A stretch of 64,000 bases of DNA from Argyresthia goedartella (GCA_949825045.1 OX463815.1:21755231-21819230), one strand, 5' to 3'. Positions 32,905-43,650 are shown, counted from the first letter of the stretch. The notes: a model not told the origin generated them from the sequence alone. Numbers and translations: made by a program.

Positions 32905-33212
32905 TACAAGTCACCGTAAGATTGTAAAAACCGTTAGTTTATAATTTAACCGATCAATCCGTTAATTGGTTTATACTTGAATTGCAAACGAAATACCAGG
33001 GCGAAATGGTAGGTTAGGGTAGTGAAGGCTAAAGGGGGTGAGCAAAGTGAATCCCCCTTTATTATTCGTGTTAGATTGACATGCAAGAACAAAAGAAACA
33101 AATATTTTACACCCTGTCGGTCTTGTTTACAATTTGTCGATAGATTACAGTCTCACGCGTTAGCTTTTAAACTAACGGTTTTCACAATATTACGGTGACA
33201 TATAGATATGTC
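32905..33212 (-). mobile_element. MITE family B, copy 4
   Basis: 'agtcaccgtaagattgtaaa' and 'cacaatattacggtgacata' form the clearest terminal inverted repeats of the family. The module (about 32990-33090, reversed) is partly degraded: its inner stem is of the family A type (aaagggggtgag ... cccccttta), not family B. Confidence 0.7.
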
Positions 33213-33535
33213 TACAAATGTGCTTTTTTGTAATTATACACGAACCTTATAATTCCTTAAGTAGTTTGTAGTTTCCTTCACGTCGGGTGGGCCTAATGGG
33301 TAAAGTACCAATTTGCGTTATGACTAAACTTCATATTAAGTTAGCGTTGTGTCTATGACTTATAGTCTATTGAACTTTTTGCTTACTTCGTATTGCAGCT
33401 AAATCTGTGTCAGTCTAAATTTTCCTCAGCCTAAATCTCGCTATTCCTAAATTATAAGTGGCACATGCAACTTCGTTACTGTAGGGAGGTATCTTGTACG
33501 AGTACTTATATTATACAAAACCGTCATTTATTCAT
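33213..33535. other. AT-rich intergenic DNA, no feature recognised
   Basis: No recognised feature. Confidence 0.4.
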
Positions 33536-33650
33536 AGTTGCAGCAATGGGCTAGCCTCCTGTCATGCGAAATGGATTATAAGATAACTGGCTAATCATGG
33601 GCATGACTGTGTCTTGCCAGTCAGTATGGGAAAAGGCGTGACGTTGGTGA
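33536..33650 (+). repeat. Dispersed repeat C, copy 2
   Basis: 'gcaatgggctagcctcctgt' to 'tatgggaaaaggcgtgacgt' is uninterrupted here, showing the ancestral order of the split copy at 29805. Confidence 0.65.
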
Positions 33651-34181
33651 CGTATACGATCACATAGCCTGAGTAAAAATCATAATAAAACGTCTTAAGC
33701 AGAAAATCAGAAGGTACAAGGATCACATAACCTCAGAATATTAGCATTTGATATCTCTTGGAAAGTCGTGTAATCTTCATACATATAAGAATTCTTAAGT
33801 TTTAAGTCTCACAATTTTCAACCAATATTATTCACAACATGTCGTTTTGTGACTTTAATGAAGCGAGTCTATAAATCTCGTTGCCTTCCGCTCTTCTAAC
33901 CTTTCCCGCTTTAGGTCTAACTATCTATATCCCTTATTTGACTTATTAATAGTCATAATGCGATGTAGTTTTATATACGCTAAGACTACCCTAGAATGGT
34001 AGTTTGTACCGACTTTGCATCGTGAACACTCGCCAAAGCAGCAAAGATCAGAAAGAGTCGAACACGTTACGTTCCTGTCCGTCGCTGAAATTAAATAAAC
34101 GTTTAGACGGTCGCCCTCTTTGGACGACCCGTACAACATGCACGCGGCAAAACAGATTGCGATAATGGATTAAAAACTTAC
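33651..34181. other. Intergenic or intronic DNA
   Basis: No repeat recognised. If the exon candidate at 34182-34224 is real, this would be its intron. Confidence 0.35.
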
Positions 34182-34224
34182 TTCCGCCGAGCCACAACAG
34201 AATGGCGGCTAGCCGGGACGCCAT
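34182..34224 (-). CDS. Candidate first coding exon (signal peptide) of a host gene
   Basis: On the minus strand an ATG at 34224 has a good context (CAACATGG). It encodes 'MASRLAAILLWLGG', a typical hydrophobic signal-peptide start, and ends at a strong donor (GGAA|GTAAGT, GT at 34181-34180). The frame remains open upstream to 34329 with two further ATGs (34263 and 34329), so the start is not certain. Flanking sequence up to about 34960 is GC-richer than most of the window and free of recognised transposons, as expected near a promoter. No downstream exon was identified. It could be coincidence: a 14-codon exon is weak evidence. Confidence 0.3.
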
Positions 34225-35968
34225 GTTGGGGTCCCGGCACCAGAGTGGGTTCCTGCACGTCATGTTGTCGGCCAGCCGGCTTTCCCGCGCACCCTCACAG
34301 CCTCTTTCATTTTTAAATCGACAATCCAAATATTGGATTCCTTCCTGTCATGCCGAAATTGAGTTACCCCGACGACGAAAGGCGCCCAGTCATCACGAGG
34401 CGACCTGCAACAAAGCAAAGTAAAGTCAGGTAAAGTTGAGGATGAGTTATGTTGGGAATTAATGAAAATGGTAACGCATAGTTTTGGTGGGCGCCGTTAG
34501 TTCTCATTAAGCTCGAGAGCGTTCGAGTTCGAGAGATACGACAGAAACTGAATGCGCAATAACGGCAACAGCTTCGGACAAACGTTTATTACAATTTAGA
34601 AGATATTGCTCCAGAATCGCACAAACGTTGCTTTCAGTAGTAATAAAACAGAGAGCAGAAGGATCTTTTCATTAAACGTATCGTCGATGCCTGCGATTTA
34701 TCGCCTCGCGAGACACTCCATTCACGGCGTACGTTTTGTTGTGCCCAGATCGATTGGCTCCGAATAAAATACATTCACCAATTGAATGGCTGTGCCGGCT
34801 CGGGCAAGGCGCGGGCTCGCTCCGCTATGTTTCAGAGGCGACACTTTTTCAGGCGAGCGGCAGGACTAATGGCTTCACGCGCTGCCCTCCGACTTTCAAT
34901 AAATGCTCGGCCCTCCCGAGTCTCCCGCTCGGCTAATCTATCGGACGAGAGATATTTTTGCGTTTTTTTCCTCTGCAAAAAACTGGGGGTTCGTGAGCTT
35001 TGGATCGCATATTTTCAGTATTCCCATAAAGTCGCGTCGTTTACATTGTGACGCGGGCTGTCATTGTTTATTTCCCCGTAAACGCTCGCCATTAGCATCA
35101 TTGTGTTGCTCAAATGAAGTTGATGAGGTCGACGCTGGCACTGTTTATTGCAAATATCATTACAGTGACCGATGAAGTTCGTAACAAATATTAAACATTT
35201 ATTACAACTATTCCTCGTCAACAAGTTTGTAGATAGTGTTATAGCCTAAACTAGAGTGAATACCTCCTAACTTTATATGACGATATTGTTGCGCCCAGAT
35301 ACAAATGTAAGTCATATTTTTATTCCTTTTCAAACCACCAGAATGAAAATTCTAGGCCCAAAATATCTGAGCCAGCAGCTCTACGAGTATAATATCTTCC
35401 AAAATGTGCTTAGAATAAACGCATTCCCTGCTCTCGGCATCGTGGCCTAAGTATAATGTGTCGACATAGTAAATTAATGCTAGATTTTCGCCACGCCAGG
35501 TAGGCTAGCAGGTAGCAGGTGGGTGTAATGCCTAGGTTATATATTCATATAGGTAGAATGCAGGGAGATTGTGGCGTGCAGAGATGCAGGCAAATATCCA
35601 AGGAACGAAAGCGTGGTTTTAGGGGACTCTAGAGGAGGTATAATGTGAGAGGGTCTGTCTTCTTATTGATAAACTGACTGCATTTTTGTTATGTGGGTAA
35701 ACAAGAACACTTATGTATCTAGTAAGTAATTAAATATATGGATACCTTTATATGCAATGAAATGCAGAACTCATTTTGAACGGCTACATTCGTTAATTTG
35801 ACCTCTTTGCGTTACATATGGCGAATTTACGAGGGTTTGAAAATGCGACGAAACGCTTTGGTAACAGATAACTTTTGTACTCCTAGTACCACTAGATTTT
35901 TGAGCATATCAGCCATAATGTCGAGTGTCTATTACAACTGCGCTAATAACGCTACAAGTCTATGCTAT
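34225..35968. other. GC-richer apparently unique region, then AT-rich DNA
   Basis: Positions 34225-35050 are distinctly GC-rich with many CpGs, and show no transposon similarity to the rest of the window. This may be a promoter or 5' UTR of a minus-strand gene. Overlapping frames of 66-90 codons (34736-35175) are in competing frames, which argues against coding. Positions 35050-35968 show nothing recognisable. Confidence 0.35.
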
Positions 35969-36072
35969 TAGCTGCGACGAGGGGCTAGCCATCTATCACG
36001 AGAAATGGACTATTAATTCACTGGTTAAACGGGGCACAGTTGTGCCACTGGGAAACCCTAAAAATGCATGAC
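35969..36072 (+). repeat. Dispersed repeat C, copy 3
   Basis: 'gcgacgaggggctagccatc' to 'aaaaatgcatgacg' aligns with the copies at 29805 and 33536, with 'actggttaaacggggcacag' in the middle. Confidence 0.6.
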
Positions 36073-36420
36073 GTGAGTTATGTAATAATTTATAAGGAAT
36101 GGTGTCGGTCTGTTTTTTTATCTACTTGTTCATATTTTCAGTAATCTCTACTATATTTATCTGTATCTCGGGCTATATTACCACTGTATCTCCACTACAC
36201 CAGCACATGTTTGGCAAGCTTCTAACTAATTGGCACGTAACCGGGGCGCACTGCCCGCCGAGCCTTCCGACTACTGAGTTACAGAGCTCAAGCTCACTAG
36301 CTCAACTAAAGGGGGCGATACAACAGAGGGCTACGTGACTATGGGATACTTGTGCCATCCTGCTGCTCCGACAATGCTTTGTTGTAAATAATATGGCCGC
36401 GCGAGTGTCATCTTGCGAGG
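36073..36420. other. Intergenic DNA, no feature recognised
   Basis: A 79-codon frame at 36099-36338 has no recognised domain. Confidence 0.4.
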
Positions 36421-36492
36421 GTCTTGCAGGCCTTTCGATGGCAACCCCATATATAGGTATGTATGGGGTTGCCATCGAAAGGCCTGCAAGAC
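36421..36492. repeat. Perfect 31-bp foldback with 10-nt loop
   Basis: Left arm 36421-36451 (starts GTCTTGCAGGCCTTTCGATG), right arm 36462-36492, exact reverse complements. Just after, 'catacatacctat' is the complement of bases in the loop and right arm, forming a second, nested inverted pair. Confidence 0.95.
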
Positions 36493-36599
36493 ATACATAC
36501 CTATGTATAATATGTTTTGCACGTATTATAAACCCTCTTTACTGCGTCCAAAAACCGCACGTTACGACCAGCGTAATGATATACTACTTGGTAAAACCT

Positions 36600-37000
36600 C
36601 ATTTTTTATCTGAATATTGACACATTATGACCATAATATTTTGCAAATTTCGACATCCAAATTTCGAACGCTGACACGCCCGCCTTCGTGCCGCCCCTAG
36701 TTTGTCTGTGGAGTTGGTACTACTGAACAAGCTAAACAAGTGCAGAGCAATGATCAATGCCATAATGCCGGACGAACATGCGGTTGCTGAACACATCAAA
36801 GAGAGCTTATCATATGTGTCTAGATGAACTAGTGTATGTAATTGTACGTAATTAGGCATTAAAACTCATGATATTATTTTTGTGAAACTCGCCTTCGCGT
36901 CGTTTCATAAACCCACCCACGTTTTAATGCCGTCCATTGTGTATTAGTCACATAAACTACTATGATGCCACAGCAAATTGTTATCAGTTTAACAACTATT
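36600..37000 (-). repeat. Dispersed repeat F, copy 2 (longest)
   Basis: 'ccgcccctagtttgtctgtg', 'gaacacatcaaagagagctt' and 'gtcacataaactactatgat' match, reversed, blocks at 16838-17142. It lies between the foldbacks at 36421 and 37035. No coding. Confidence 0.7.
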
Positions 37001-37034
37001 GAATAAATACCTTGAATACTTTGAAATAAAGTAA

Positions 37035-37090
37035 AGAAAGCTAAGGGACCTCCCACACAACACGTTGTGTGGGAGGTCCCTTAGCTTTCT
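37035..37090. repeat. 56-bp near-perfect palindrome (27-bp arms)
   Basis: AGAAAGCTAAGGGACCTCCC continues to CACACAAC, then two centre bases, then the exact reverse complement. It lies 35 bp right of repeat F. Confidence 0.95.
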
Positions 37091-38460
37091 ATTACCCACC
37101 ACTTTTCTATTTGCATTTGTTGTAGTATCTAAGTTATTGAATTCTGAAGGCGTCAAAAACAAAACGTCTCAAATTACGATAACACTTGTGAGGTTACCGC
37201 AGGTTCAATTTTCAAATTAATTTTTGGAGTAAAACTTCATAGGGCCCTTTGAGAACTTGTGATGGGAGTAAACATTATTTAACCTATCAACAATAAGTAA
37301 TTCATAACATCGCTTTGCAATTGTTTTTGGCGGATTCCACCATTCCCACAGACAAGGTTCAGAATATGTTGCGGACGCACAGTTGAAGGCTTTTTAAGAA
37401 ACGCATTGATTTGCAATATGCTTTTTAACAAATCAGTTATGGGAATAATGAAGTCGTAATAAAGAATGGCTTATAACCGAGTCAGAGGTAAATGTTATAA
37501 ACGATAAACACAAAAATTTATAAAATTTTGTAACAAGCATTCTGTCATTCGAGTTCCTAAATTACGAATACCGTCAAAGTCAAAAGATGGCGGACGGGCA
37601 GGTAAACCCAACAAAACAACTAAAATTGAATGTATCGTTTTTGCATAGCATTTCAGTCATTCGTCGGTGGTCCGTAGTAAGTGGATGAAAATCAAATGAT
37701 TGTAAAACACTTTTGTAAAAGCCGTTGATATTTCTGGTGCGAACTTGTAGAACTCTATGAAGGTTAGTTTGGTTGTTTGTGGATATTTGATAACAATATC
37801 CACTCCACTATGTACCTAAATAGAACTTGAGAACCATGAGCAATGACAATTGCCTCTGATGAATCAATTGTATAGAACCATAGCAGTCTGCAGCAAGGAA
37901 AATCTGAACTTAAAACATTCTTAGGAAGCGACTATGATTTTACAACCACCTTTGAACTTTCTGAATAATCTTCAGAATCATTCTGAGCAAAGGATTTCAG
38001 AAAGCCGGCCATTTCAGATGCTTTTGCTGATTTTTTCTGTGCTTTATTAGTGGATTTATAGATGATTTCAAAATACGCGAACCGTCGGAAATAATTAGTT
38101 TTCGAGTATTTTTTTTTAAAGGCCATTTGAAGCATTCAGGTCCGTGCCGTTTTTTGACGTTAGATGTCGTTCAAAGTTCATTGACCCGGTGGTCATTGAC
38201 CTTGAACCAGACCTTTTTTATATTTCGCAGACAATTCTCAGTTTTGCCATTTTTTACGCTCGATGTGGTTCAAAGTTTGCATATTTCGGGGAAATTTCTC
38301 AGTTTTGCCATTGCGGAATAGAAAATCTGAATCAGGGCACCCCACTATCATAATCATAATCATTAATTCATAACAGTATGTTACATGTGAAAGGCTAGTA
38401 TTTAATCGCACATCAAAATACTGATTTGCATAGCAAAAAAGGATCAGCAAAAACACTTTT
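37091..38460. other. AT-rich DNA, origin unknown
   Basis: A 67-codon minus-strand frame (37932-38135), rich in Lys and Ser, has no recognised family. 'ctcagttttgccatt' occurs twice (near 38237 and 38299). Possibly an old transposon, but I cannot name it. Confidence 0.35.
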
Positions 38461-38570
38461 TATGTTTTAAGTATTTTTTGTTGTACTTGCATGTTCAACC
38501 TAACACGAAGGATAAAGGGGGCTTCACTTCGCTTACCCCCTTTACCCTTCATCTAAACTAACTCAGTATT
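38461..38570 (+). repeat. Hairpin module, free-standing copy (family A flank on the left)
   Basis: 'tatgttttaagtattttttg' and 'catgttcaacctaacacgaa' match MITE A copies. The stem aaagggggc.../...cccccttta and 'cttcatctaaactaactcag' follow. The outer ends of MITE A are missing. Confidence 0.65.
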
Positions 38571-39194
38571 TTTTTAATATTTCCCCATCTGAAATAGATT
38601 AATTGATTGACGCACTTAAAAATGATGCCAATTAGATAGATAAACGTTTATTGCATCAAAGCAGCACACATACAAATTAAAAGTGATACGGAGGTGCAAC
38701 TATAAAATAACTTAATTGAAAGCAAAGTTATAAAAAAAAAACTCATAAGATTATTACTAAAACAATAAAACAAAAAGAAGAATATAGGTCGGTATGTAGG
38801 CGCGCTGCATTGACGCGAAAAGGTCAAAGCTCAGTGTTTATTGCTCGTTAAGAGCAGCACTGGTTTTCAGCCCTCACCTAGGAGACGCAGAGACTCAGCA
38901 GTTACATCCGAATGTGAATGTGAATGAAAACAATAATAAAAAAGTGTCAGAAATAGATATATCCTTACAAGTGTTTAAAGATGTGGAAATAAATACATAC
39001 ATTGCACATAAATATGTTTCAAAACTTTCATGAGTAGGATAGTACAAAATATACATGAAGATTAAATAAATAGGTATATAAGTATATTATGCCACGTGAG
39101 TAGTGAGTAGCAGAATGGGTATAGTGTGAATATGTTTACTAAAATCATAAGATATCTAACTAAAAAATATATGAAAATGGCAGAGGTAGCCCGA

Positions 39195-40560
39195 CTATCC
39201 AATGTTGGAAAGAGAAATTCCTAGTTTTTGCTTTTGAATCAGGTGCGACTTCATATGTGTTTTGAAGGTGTATTTGGAGGTTAGATTTCTTATGGGCGGC
39301 GGAATATCATTCCAACATTTGGTAGCTTGGAAGCGGAAGCTACCTCTAAATGCCACCGTGCGATGAATATGACCATCAAGAGGTGCTCGAATATCCCTCA
39401 TGACATATCTGGGGTGAGATGTTGCCACCTTTAATTTTAGGTACAGGTACTCAGGTTTTTTAAACTTGATGACATCAAACACTACACTTGAAAGGTCTAA
39501 GTGCATACGCAGTTCCATTTTGAGCATTCCAGCAGAGTTTAAGTATGGGGTGATATGACTACGAGGTGGTACATCAAAGCAAAACCTACAACAGGCATTT
39601 TGTATGCGCTGCACTAAACGCTGAGTCTTCAATAGAAGACGCGGACCATAAACTATATCTCCGTAGTTGAGTCGAGATAAAATCAGTGACTCGCACAGAA
39701 TAATACGTGCCCTTTCGCAGATAAGGTTACGGATTTTGTACAAAACCCTTAAACGATACATACAACTCTTCACTAAATTCAAGACATGAGTTTCAAATCG
39801 TAGGTAAGTGTCAAATATGATTCCCAGATTCCTGGCCTCGTCAACACGCTCTAGAGTCTGGCCTTCAAGGATTAGCTGAGGATTAGAAATGAGATTTTTT
39901 TTAACTTGAACTTTACTCCCAAGCACCATAAACTTTGATTTCAAGGGATTGAGAATCAAGGAATTTTTATTTGACCAGGCATCTAACCTGCTTAGGTCTT
40001 CATTGATGAAGTTTGTCATGCAGTCAATATTAGAAGGCACATCAGAAATGTAAAGTTGAAGATCATCAGCGTAACAATGGAATTTGCAGTGCTTGATTTC
40101 ATTCACCAAATCTGCTGCATATATAATAAATAATAGAGGCCCTAAGATGGAACCCTGTGGAACACCCCGCAAAACTGGCTTTGGATCCGAGTACAAGGCA
40201 CCACCACTGTCATCGGTCAGCTTAACATATTGGAAGCGTTGGTCGAGATAACTTTCAAACCATCCCACAGATAATGCATCCAGCCCATAGTAACGCAATT
40301 TCGACAGCAACAAGGTCAGGCTAATGCTGTCAAATGCACGGCTATAATCTAGCAGTGTAAGAATAGTAGCCTTACCTACATCGATATTGCTCAAAATGTT
40401 ATATATGTTATGAGCAGTATCATTCATTTTGTCGAGATAAAAAGATTGCGTGTCGAATGAAACATCCACTTGATTTGTTTGGAGACCCTGTGCACCCCGC
40501 CGAACCGTCACACCATCCGCTGCCCGTACTGGAGTGTTGGTGTTGTCAGTCTTCGCTGGC
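39195..40560 (-). pseudogene. CR1b reverse transcriptase, C-terminal half, open frame
   Basis: An uninterrupted frame of more than 438 codons, without an ATG at its left limit. Motifs in order: 'TLLDYSRAFDSI' (motif A), 'RGVPQGSILGPLLF' (B), 'FHCYADDLQLYI' (C, catalytic DD), 'LNPLKSKFMVLGS' (D), then the C-terminal region 'VPPRSHITPYLN' and 'GSFRFQATKCWNDIPPPIRN'. The fingers domain and endonuclease are missing, so it cannot work alone. Absence of stops indicates a young copy or one deleted at insertion. The upstream ORF1 frame ends at 40508, overlapping in another frame. Confidence 0.85.
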
Positions 40561-40777
40561 TACTAACACACATGACACACTTCCATGTATCCCTAAGCTC
40601 CTTGGTAAAGTTGTGCTCAGGAACATTCGCACAAATTAAATCGTAGTGCTTCCAGCATGTATTGCAGCAAATATAACGAGAATCAGTTATAGCTTGCAGG
40701 CATCCGGAGCAGGCTTCTTTAACGTAAGAGCCAGGACCATCTCTATTAGCCATAGTAAATTCAAAAATTAATGCCAA
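40508..40777 (-). pseudogene. CR1b ORF1 N-terminus with PHD finger
   Basis: Starts 'MALIFEFTMANRDGPGS' (a second Met at residue 9 is equally likely). It carries a PHD-type zinc finger: 'CSGCLQ', 'YICCNTCWKHYDLIC', 'WKCVMC' (Cys4-His-Cys3 pattern). PHD fingers are known in ORF1 of CR1-like insect LINEs. The frame stops at 40508 just after the deletion junction with RT. The coiled-coil and FP-like regions seen in CR1a are gone. Confidence 0.75.
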
Positions 40778-40807
40778 AAATAAAAATAAAAATATTTAAA
40801 GATTTAT

Positions 40808-40890
40808 GGAGATTTGAACCCACGAACAACCGTAATCTCACGTCAAAGAGCCGTCGAAGTTCCCACTGAGCCAAATCGGCTATACCGAGC
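40808..40890 (-). promoter_or_regulatory. tRNA-like A/B-box sequence upstream of CR1b ORF1
   Basis: The minus strand reads 'gatttggctcagtggga' (A-box at about 40873-40864) and 'gtgggttcaaatctcc' (B-box at about 40820-40811), 44 bases apart, like a class II tRNA. The T-arm does not pair well. It could be a SINE head into which the LINE inserted, or a Pol III-like promoter in the LINE leader. Confidence 0.45.
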
Positions 40891-41814
40891 GGCGCGAAAT
40901 TGTCGAACACAAGTTAGTAGGCCACAGATATGACTCATGGGTTGAACTCGGTTCAATGACACCGGAGTTGTAAACACCACACAGTTACAATTAGCGGTCA
41001 CAGTTAAATTTTTAATTTCGTATCCACACAGTAACCACAACACACACAATCAATTGCGATACACCAAATTAAAGCGCAGAGGATAAGAAAAGTAATGATG
41101 CAAAGTTATTTCCAAAGAACGCGATTTTAGCACCAAAAAATATTTTACGAAACAGAGAGTAACAGATACACGTGTAGTAGCAATACCGCGTCCCGCGTGT
41201 CTGTGCGGTTTATTGCAATTAAATAGGCAGTCCTGTGACAAGACTCTTGAGTATTTTTATGAACCGGAGGCGCGGAGGGGCGTAGGCGACTCGGCGTTCC
41301 GCCTGAGCCGAGCGTGCAAGCGAGAGCGCGGAACAAACGATAGAGTGGCACGATCGGTCTAAGCCTTTCTTATGACTTTATCACGTAAAATTATCGTTCG
41401 TAAATCGACTTTATAGACTACTAACTTTTTTCAAGTTCCAAGAGTTCAGAAAATACGAAAATGTAAAATAATGAGAAAAAGAGATCATGTTTGTATTGTT
41501 GTGAAGATCAATTTAATGTAAGTATCTTTATGTAACATTTCTATAGTTAGCATGGTGCAAATTCGTAGTATGGTCCGAAGTAAGTTTTGCTTAGATTATA
41601 CTTAGTTACCTGCTTAAAACCTAGTTCTAACGACAAAACTTTCGATTTGATACTTACAATTTTTATAACTGGAAAAATGCACATGTTTTTTATCTATGGT
41701 AGTGTTAACATAAGTATTATTGAATTTATTTCAAGTCAAGAGGAGACAGAAAATTATTTTAAATACAATTTCATGAAAGAACACGGGTAAAAAGTGACAC
41801 TTCGGCGGAAGGAG
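40891..41814. other. Intergenic DNA with a GC-rich patch
   Basis: Positions 41260-41345 are GC-rich with CpGs ('ggcgcggaggggcgtaggcg', 'cgagcgtgcaagcgagagcg'). They could be part of the CR1b 5' UTR/promoter or a separate repeat. The remainder is AT-rich with no recognised feature. Confidence 0.35.
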
Positions 41815-41990
41815 TTAGAAATAGAAATAGAAATAGAAAATCTTTATTTGTAAAACATAGGTTACATAAGTTTGGTAAAGATACAGAATAAGTGTAGTAC
41901 CTGTAAAGAGTTTCGTTCATCTGAGGCCGCGCCCCGGCTGCGGTCGTAGTATCTGACGTCACATCCCTTTTCGACCAATTCTGATGCGTT
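41815..41990 (-). mobile_element. LINE 3' end with TTTCTA-type tail
   Basis: On the minus strand 'ttttacaaataaagattttc' (AATAAA) is followed by TATTTC units (41821-41846). No coding recognised; the 5' limit is uncertain. Confidence 0.5.
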
Positions 41991-41994
41991 TCGC

Positions 41995-42538
41995 AAATTT
42001 TTATTTCCAGTCCTCATTTGGGAATTTAAATTTACTATTTTAGACAATTAAATGGAGACTAAATAACTAGTAGCTAACTGTGAGAACAGTAGACCTCCCT
42101 TGTTTAAAATTTCAAGCTTGTAGTCCTACTAGAAGTGCATTAGAATTTTGATGATCAATAATGATTGATGAGGCAGTCAGTGACAAAATTACGGAACGGA
42201 ATTTAAACTATGGCCTATTAGTCACAGATAATTAATTTTTTCTATTACTTAGTGACCCCCTGTGTGACAGGAAATTTTAATTTCCAGTCCACATTTGGGA
42301 ATTTTAATTTACTATTTTAGACAATTAAATGGAGACTAAATAACTAGTAGCTAGCTGTGAGAACAGTAGACCTCCCTTGTTTAAAATTTCAAGCTTGTAG
42401 TCCTACTAGAAGTACATTAGAATTTTGATGATCAATAATGATTGATGAGGCAGTCAGTGACAAAATGACGGAACGGAATTTAAACTATGGCCTATTAGTC
42501 ACAGATAATTAATTTTTTCTATAACATAGTAACTCCCC
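41995..42538 (+). repeat. Tandem duplication, 277-bp period, two units
   Basis: The block from 'tttccagtcctcatttggga' to 'agataattaattttttctat' occurs at about 42004 and again 277 bp later at 42281. There are only a few point differences, e.g. 'gtagctaactg' against 'gtagctagctg'. Non-coding. Confidence 0.9.
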
Positions 42539-43069
42539 CCTTTCGCATTTTTATTTTGTAACATCTTGTGTTGTGAAGTCCTTAGTGTGCCTATCAAGTT
42601 TGATTGAAATCCGTAGATAAATAACTCTACAGCAAACTGCCTCCCTTTCCCCCTATTTTTTCCCCATTGATCGACTAAAAAAGTTAACTAAATCAAGTAA
42701 ATTGTGTGCCAATTTTCGGCAAAATCGGTCAAAAATGTGATCTTTAGGCGAGAACAGACATACGGACAAAGGCGTTTTTGTCCAAAATCGAACCTGGACG
42801 AATTGTCAATAAAAATATGTTATACATAGGTTGTAAGGACGATACATATTCAGAAAAATGTCATTTCAGCCAAATTTTTACTATATCGATATTCCCTATT
42901 AGTGGCAGTTAGATTATGACATAGTGTGCATTTCAGGTAGGTATTTATAATAACAGAATTTTAGAATAAACAGATTGCAGCTCAGATAGTGCAGCTTAAA
43001 TGTCATAGCTACCGGCGCTGTAAGTTCCCGAGCGAGAGAAAGTGGCAGCATGCGTTTAAGTATAAGAAA
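42539..43069. other. Probable repeat-derived non-coding DNA
   Basis: 'tatcaagtttgattgaaatc' and 'cgagaacagacatacggaca' resemble, from memory, a common lepidopteran repeat ending in a GACA run. No gene. Confidence 0.35.
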
Positions 43070-43290
43070 AACAAACATAAAAATGTACACACAGGCACAT
43101 ACATTGTTTCTGGCCCCACACTATGATACCATGTGTCGTGGGAACCAGAAATAATGACGTCACATACATATACACATCCAAGATTGGGGTTTTTATTTTT
43201 TCTGTATCCCCAGCCGGGGATCGAACCCGGGACCTCTCGCTTGGTAGGCAGAGCCACAAGCGCAGCGCCACAGAGGTCGTATCCAATCAA
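43070..43290 (-). mobile_element. SINE family B, copy 3 (best preserved)
   Basis: The minus-strand head 'ctctgtggcgctgcgcttgt' followed by 'cccgggttcgatccccggct' has an intact B-box with a paired T-arm (CCGGG/CCCGG). The body is as in the other copies and ends 'aatgtatgtgcctgtgtgta'. The intact promoter suggests the youngest copy of the three. Confidence 0.8.
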
Positions 43291-43299
43291 ACCCCCTAT

Positions 43300-43650
43300 T
43301 CCATCTATCCCTACCATGACATCCCCCCTAGTATAAATACGTGGAATATTTTTCCTTTCTTCCCCACCGGTTGGGATATATGGAAATAATTTGTCCACCT
43401 ATCCCTCCTGGCCCCCGCTTGTAGGGATAGGAGGAATTTCTTCCATCTTTCTCTACTAAGTGCCCCCCCCCCCAGTAGGGACAAATTAGAATAGAGTGGA
43501 AAAATTAGAATTTTTTCCACTCATCACTACAGTTAGCCCCCCAGGTTAAAAAGATGGAATTTCTTCCACCTTTCTCTATTGTGCGTATATAGTTGGATTT
43601 TTTTCTCATCATCTCTACCAGTTAGGTTTCTGATAGGGGCACATGACCGT
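43300..43650 (+). repeat. Degenerate tandem array, units about 45-75 bp
   Basis: A pattern of 'tctcta', a C-run, 'tagggata' and 'ggaatttcttcca' recurs about five times (clearest at 43399, 43447, 43520). Unit length varies, largely in the C-run and a duplicated 'aaaaattagaatt' segment. Non-coding minisatellite-like sequence. Confidence 0.55.

Larger units (their letters stand above)
38632..40800 (-). mobile_element. CR1-like LINE (family CR1b) with large internal deletion
   Basis: On the minus strand a PHD-containing ORF1 start is followed at once by the second half of RT. A 3' UTR of about 560 bp ends 'gcaataaacgtttatctatc' near 38632. The rest of ORF1, the endonuclease and the RT N-terminus are missing. 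Its RT protein resembles CR1a, but the 3' UTR does not, so it is a sister family. Direction and end style fit LINE insertion. Confidence 0.8.

Noticed and set aside
34736..35175. Overlapping plus-strand frames of 66-90 codons in the GC-rich region
   Set aside because: Three competing frames over the same bases and no domain; better explained as GC-rich non-coding sequence.
37932..38135. 67-codon Lys/Ser-rich minus-strand frame
   Set aside because: Could be a decayed transposon piece, but no motif is recognised.
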